Shown: positions 6,409-6,789 of the stretch, piece by piece
Layout: each line of letters starts with the position of its first letter
Numbering within the stretch: position 1 is the stretch's first letter
NCBI GenBank assembly: GCA_031292735.1
Contig: JARLGP010000027.1
Span: 1 to 6,789 of the forward strand
DNA from: Holophaga sp.
GTDB taxonomy: Bacteria > Acidobacteriota > Holophagae > Holophagales > Holophagaceae
DNA: 6,789 bases
Direction: 5' to 3'
Program-made: the position numbers and the translations under genes
The notes under the pieces: generated by a model
Seen by the model: only the letters and a program-made list of their open reading frames with translations
Told to the model about the DNA's origin: nothing
The model's database searches: none

Positions 6409-6655
6409 TCAGGCGCAACCGGGAGGGGGCGCCCCGGCGTCCCCTCCCTTGATATAGGCCGGACAGCACGAACAGAGCGAGCCCTGGAATTCCGTGGTGG
6501 TCCGAACGCTTTCCGGGATCTGCGCCAGCCCGGCGTGACGGTAGCCGCGCCGTTCCACCCATGCTCCGATGGTCTGGGTCTTCAGCAGCAGGGGCCGGTT
6601 CCCGGCCTCCCGTTCGGCCCGTTCCATGAGACGTCTGGCGTGTGCGAAGGGTCAT
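6409..6655 (-). pseudogene. Broken GNAT-family N-acetyltransferase gene downstream of ACR3
   Basis: The original start appears to be ATG at 6655-6653, which overlaps the ACR3 stop as ATGA and has AGGAGG at 6665-6660, four bases upstream. It opens with MTLRTRQTS, like the first strand of many GNAT enzymes, but that frame then reads nonsense. Another frame, open from ATG 6627 to the stop at 6411-6409, carries what looks like the C-terminal half of a GNAT protein: RRLMERAE (helix after the acetyl-CoA loop), LLLKTQTIGAWVERRGY, then IPESVRTTTEF and SLCSCCPAYIKGG. The acetyl-CoA loop (Q/R-x-x-G-x-G/A) and most of the N-terminal half are missing. An internal deletion with frame change, near 6630, explains this best. 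GNAT genes do occur in ars operons (ArsN type), but the substrate is unknown. The 72-residue C-terminal frame could still be translated from ATG 6627, though no clear Shine-Dalgarno precedes it. Confidence 0.55.
6421..6448 (+). terminator. Strong GC hairpin, likely terminator of the receptor gene and possibly bidirectional
   Basis: GGGAGGGG (6421-6428) pairs with CCCCTCCC (6441-6448), and four inner pairs (one G-T) extend the stem to 12 bp with the 4-base loop 6433-6436. It begins 19 bases after the receptor stop. The tail after it is only moderately T-rich (TTGATAT), so terminator strength is uncertain. On the minus strand it falls in the last codons of the GNAT remnant frame. Confidence 0.55.
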
Positions 6656-6789
6656 GGCGCCTCCTGCGGCTCGGCGCCGCCGTCCCTCGCCGGGACGCCC
6701 ATTTCATCGGGATACCACTTCTTCTGCAACCACAAGGCGACATTCACCAGCCCGATGAGCGCCGGCACCTCCACCAGCGGGCCGATCAC
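6652..6789 (-). CDS. acr3: ACR3-type arsenite efflux permease, C-terminal end only (cut by window edge)
   Basis: Forty-five codons on the minus strand, running in from the right edge and ending at TGA (6654-6652). The peptide begins [20 protein letters not shown] and continues with basic residues (QKKWYP) and a polar tail. The VIGPLVEVP motif followed by a hydrophobic helix is the last membrane segment of ACR3 family permeases, which export arsenite driven by the membrane potential. The frame is intact up to the edge; nothing can be said about the other membrane segments. The stop overlaps the start of the broken GNAT gene by four bases, a typical translationally coupled operon junction. ArsR, ArsC or other partners would be expected outside the window to the right. 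Confidence 0.8.
   Translation of the reverse strand: MIGPLVEVPALIGLVNVALWLQKKWYPDEMGVPARDGGAEPQEAP

Noticed and set aside
6389..6655. 88-codon minus-strand frame from the ATG overlapping ACR3, read as an intact protein
   Set aside because: After the first 8 or 9 residues it is out of frame with the GNAT-like segment and gives low-complexity Arg/Gly/Pro sequence.

Overview
High-GC (mostly G/C third positions) DNA from a motile, Gram-negative-type bacterium: secreted proteins with signal peptides, a chemotaxis receptor, and the edge of an arsenic-resistance operon. The codon style and gene types would fit Acidobacteriota of the Holophaga/Geothrix kind or a deltaproteobacterium, but nothing here fixes the phylum; this is a guess.

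Layout. 17-643 (+) encodes a periplasmic TesA-like SGNH esterase/thioesterase whose reading frame is open to the left edge, so its start may lie outside the window. 644-895 is non-coding with AT-rich islands, a weak hairpin and a possible promoter. 896-2851 (+) starts at TTG and encodes a secreted 651-residue protein: signal peptide, two tandem Ig-like repeats 88 residues apart, an NHL-type beta-propeller region, a charged linker and a C-terminal tail of 11 serines and one cysteine. 2852-3072 is a leader region with a palindrome and a sigma-28-like promoter candidate. 3073-6402 (+) encodes a 1109-residue methyl-accepting chemotaxis protein. Convergent to it on the minus strand are a broken GNAT acetyltransferase gene (6655-6409) and, upstream of that and cut by the window edge, the C-terminus of an ACR3 arsenite efflux permease (6789-6652).

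The outstanding object is the chemotaxis receptor. It has a membrane hairpin with almost no periplasmic part, then about 17 consecutive HAMP-like modules, then a 34H-type signalling bundle and a flexible tail ending in a CheR/CheB-tether-like pentapeptide. The HAMP array grew by nested duplication: three modules make a 135-residue triad, two triads make a 270-residue (810 bp) unit, and that unit is present twice in tandem at about 84% protein identity, followed by a partial third copy. Every third module in the two full units carries a conserved IGRR...MPA motif.

The genes do not form one obvious pathway. The three plus-strand genes are separated by gaps of over 200 bp and are probably separate transcription units; the ars-type genes are an independent minus-strand operon ending against the receptor gene.
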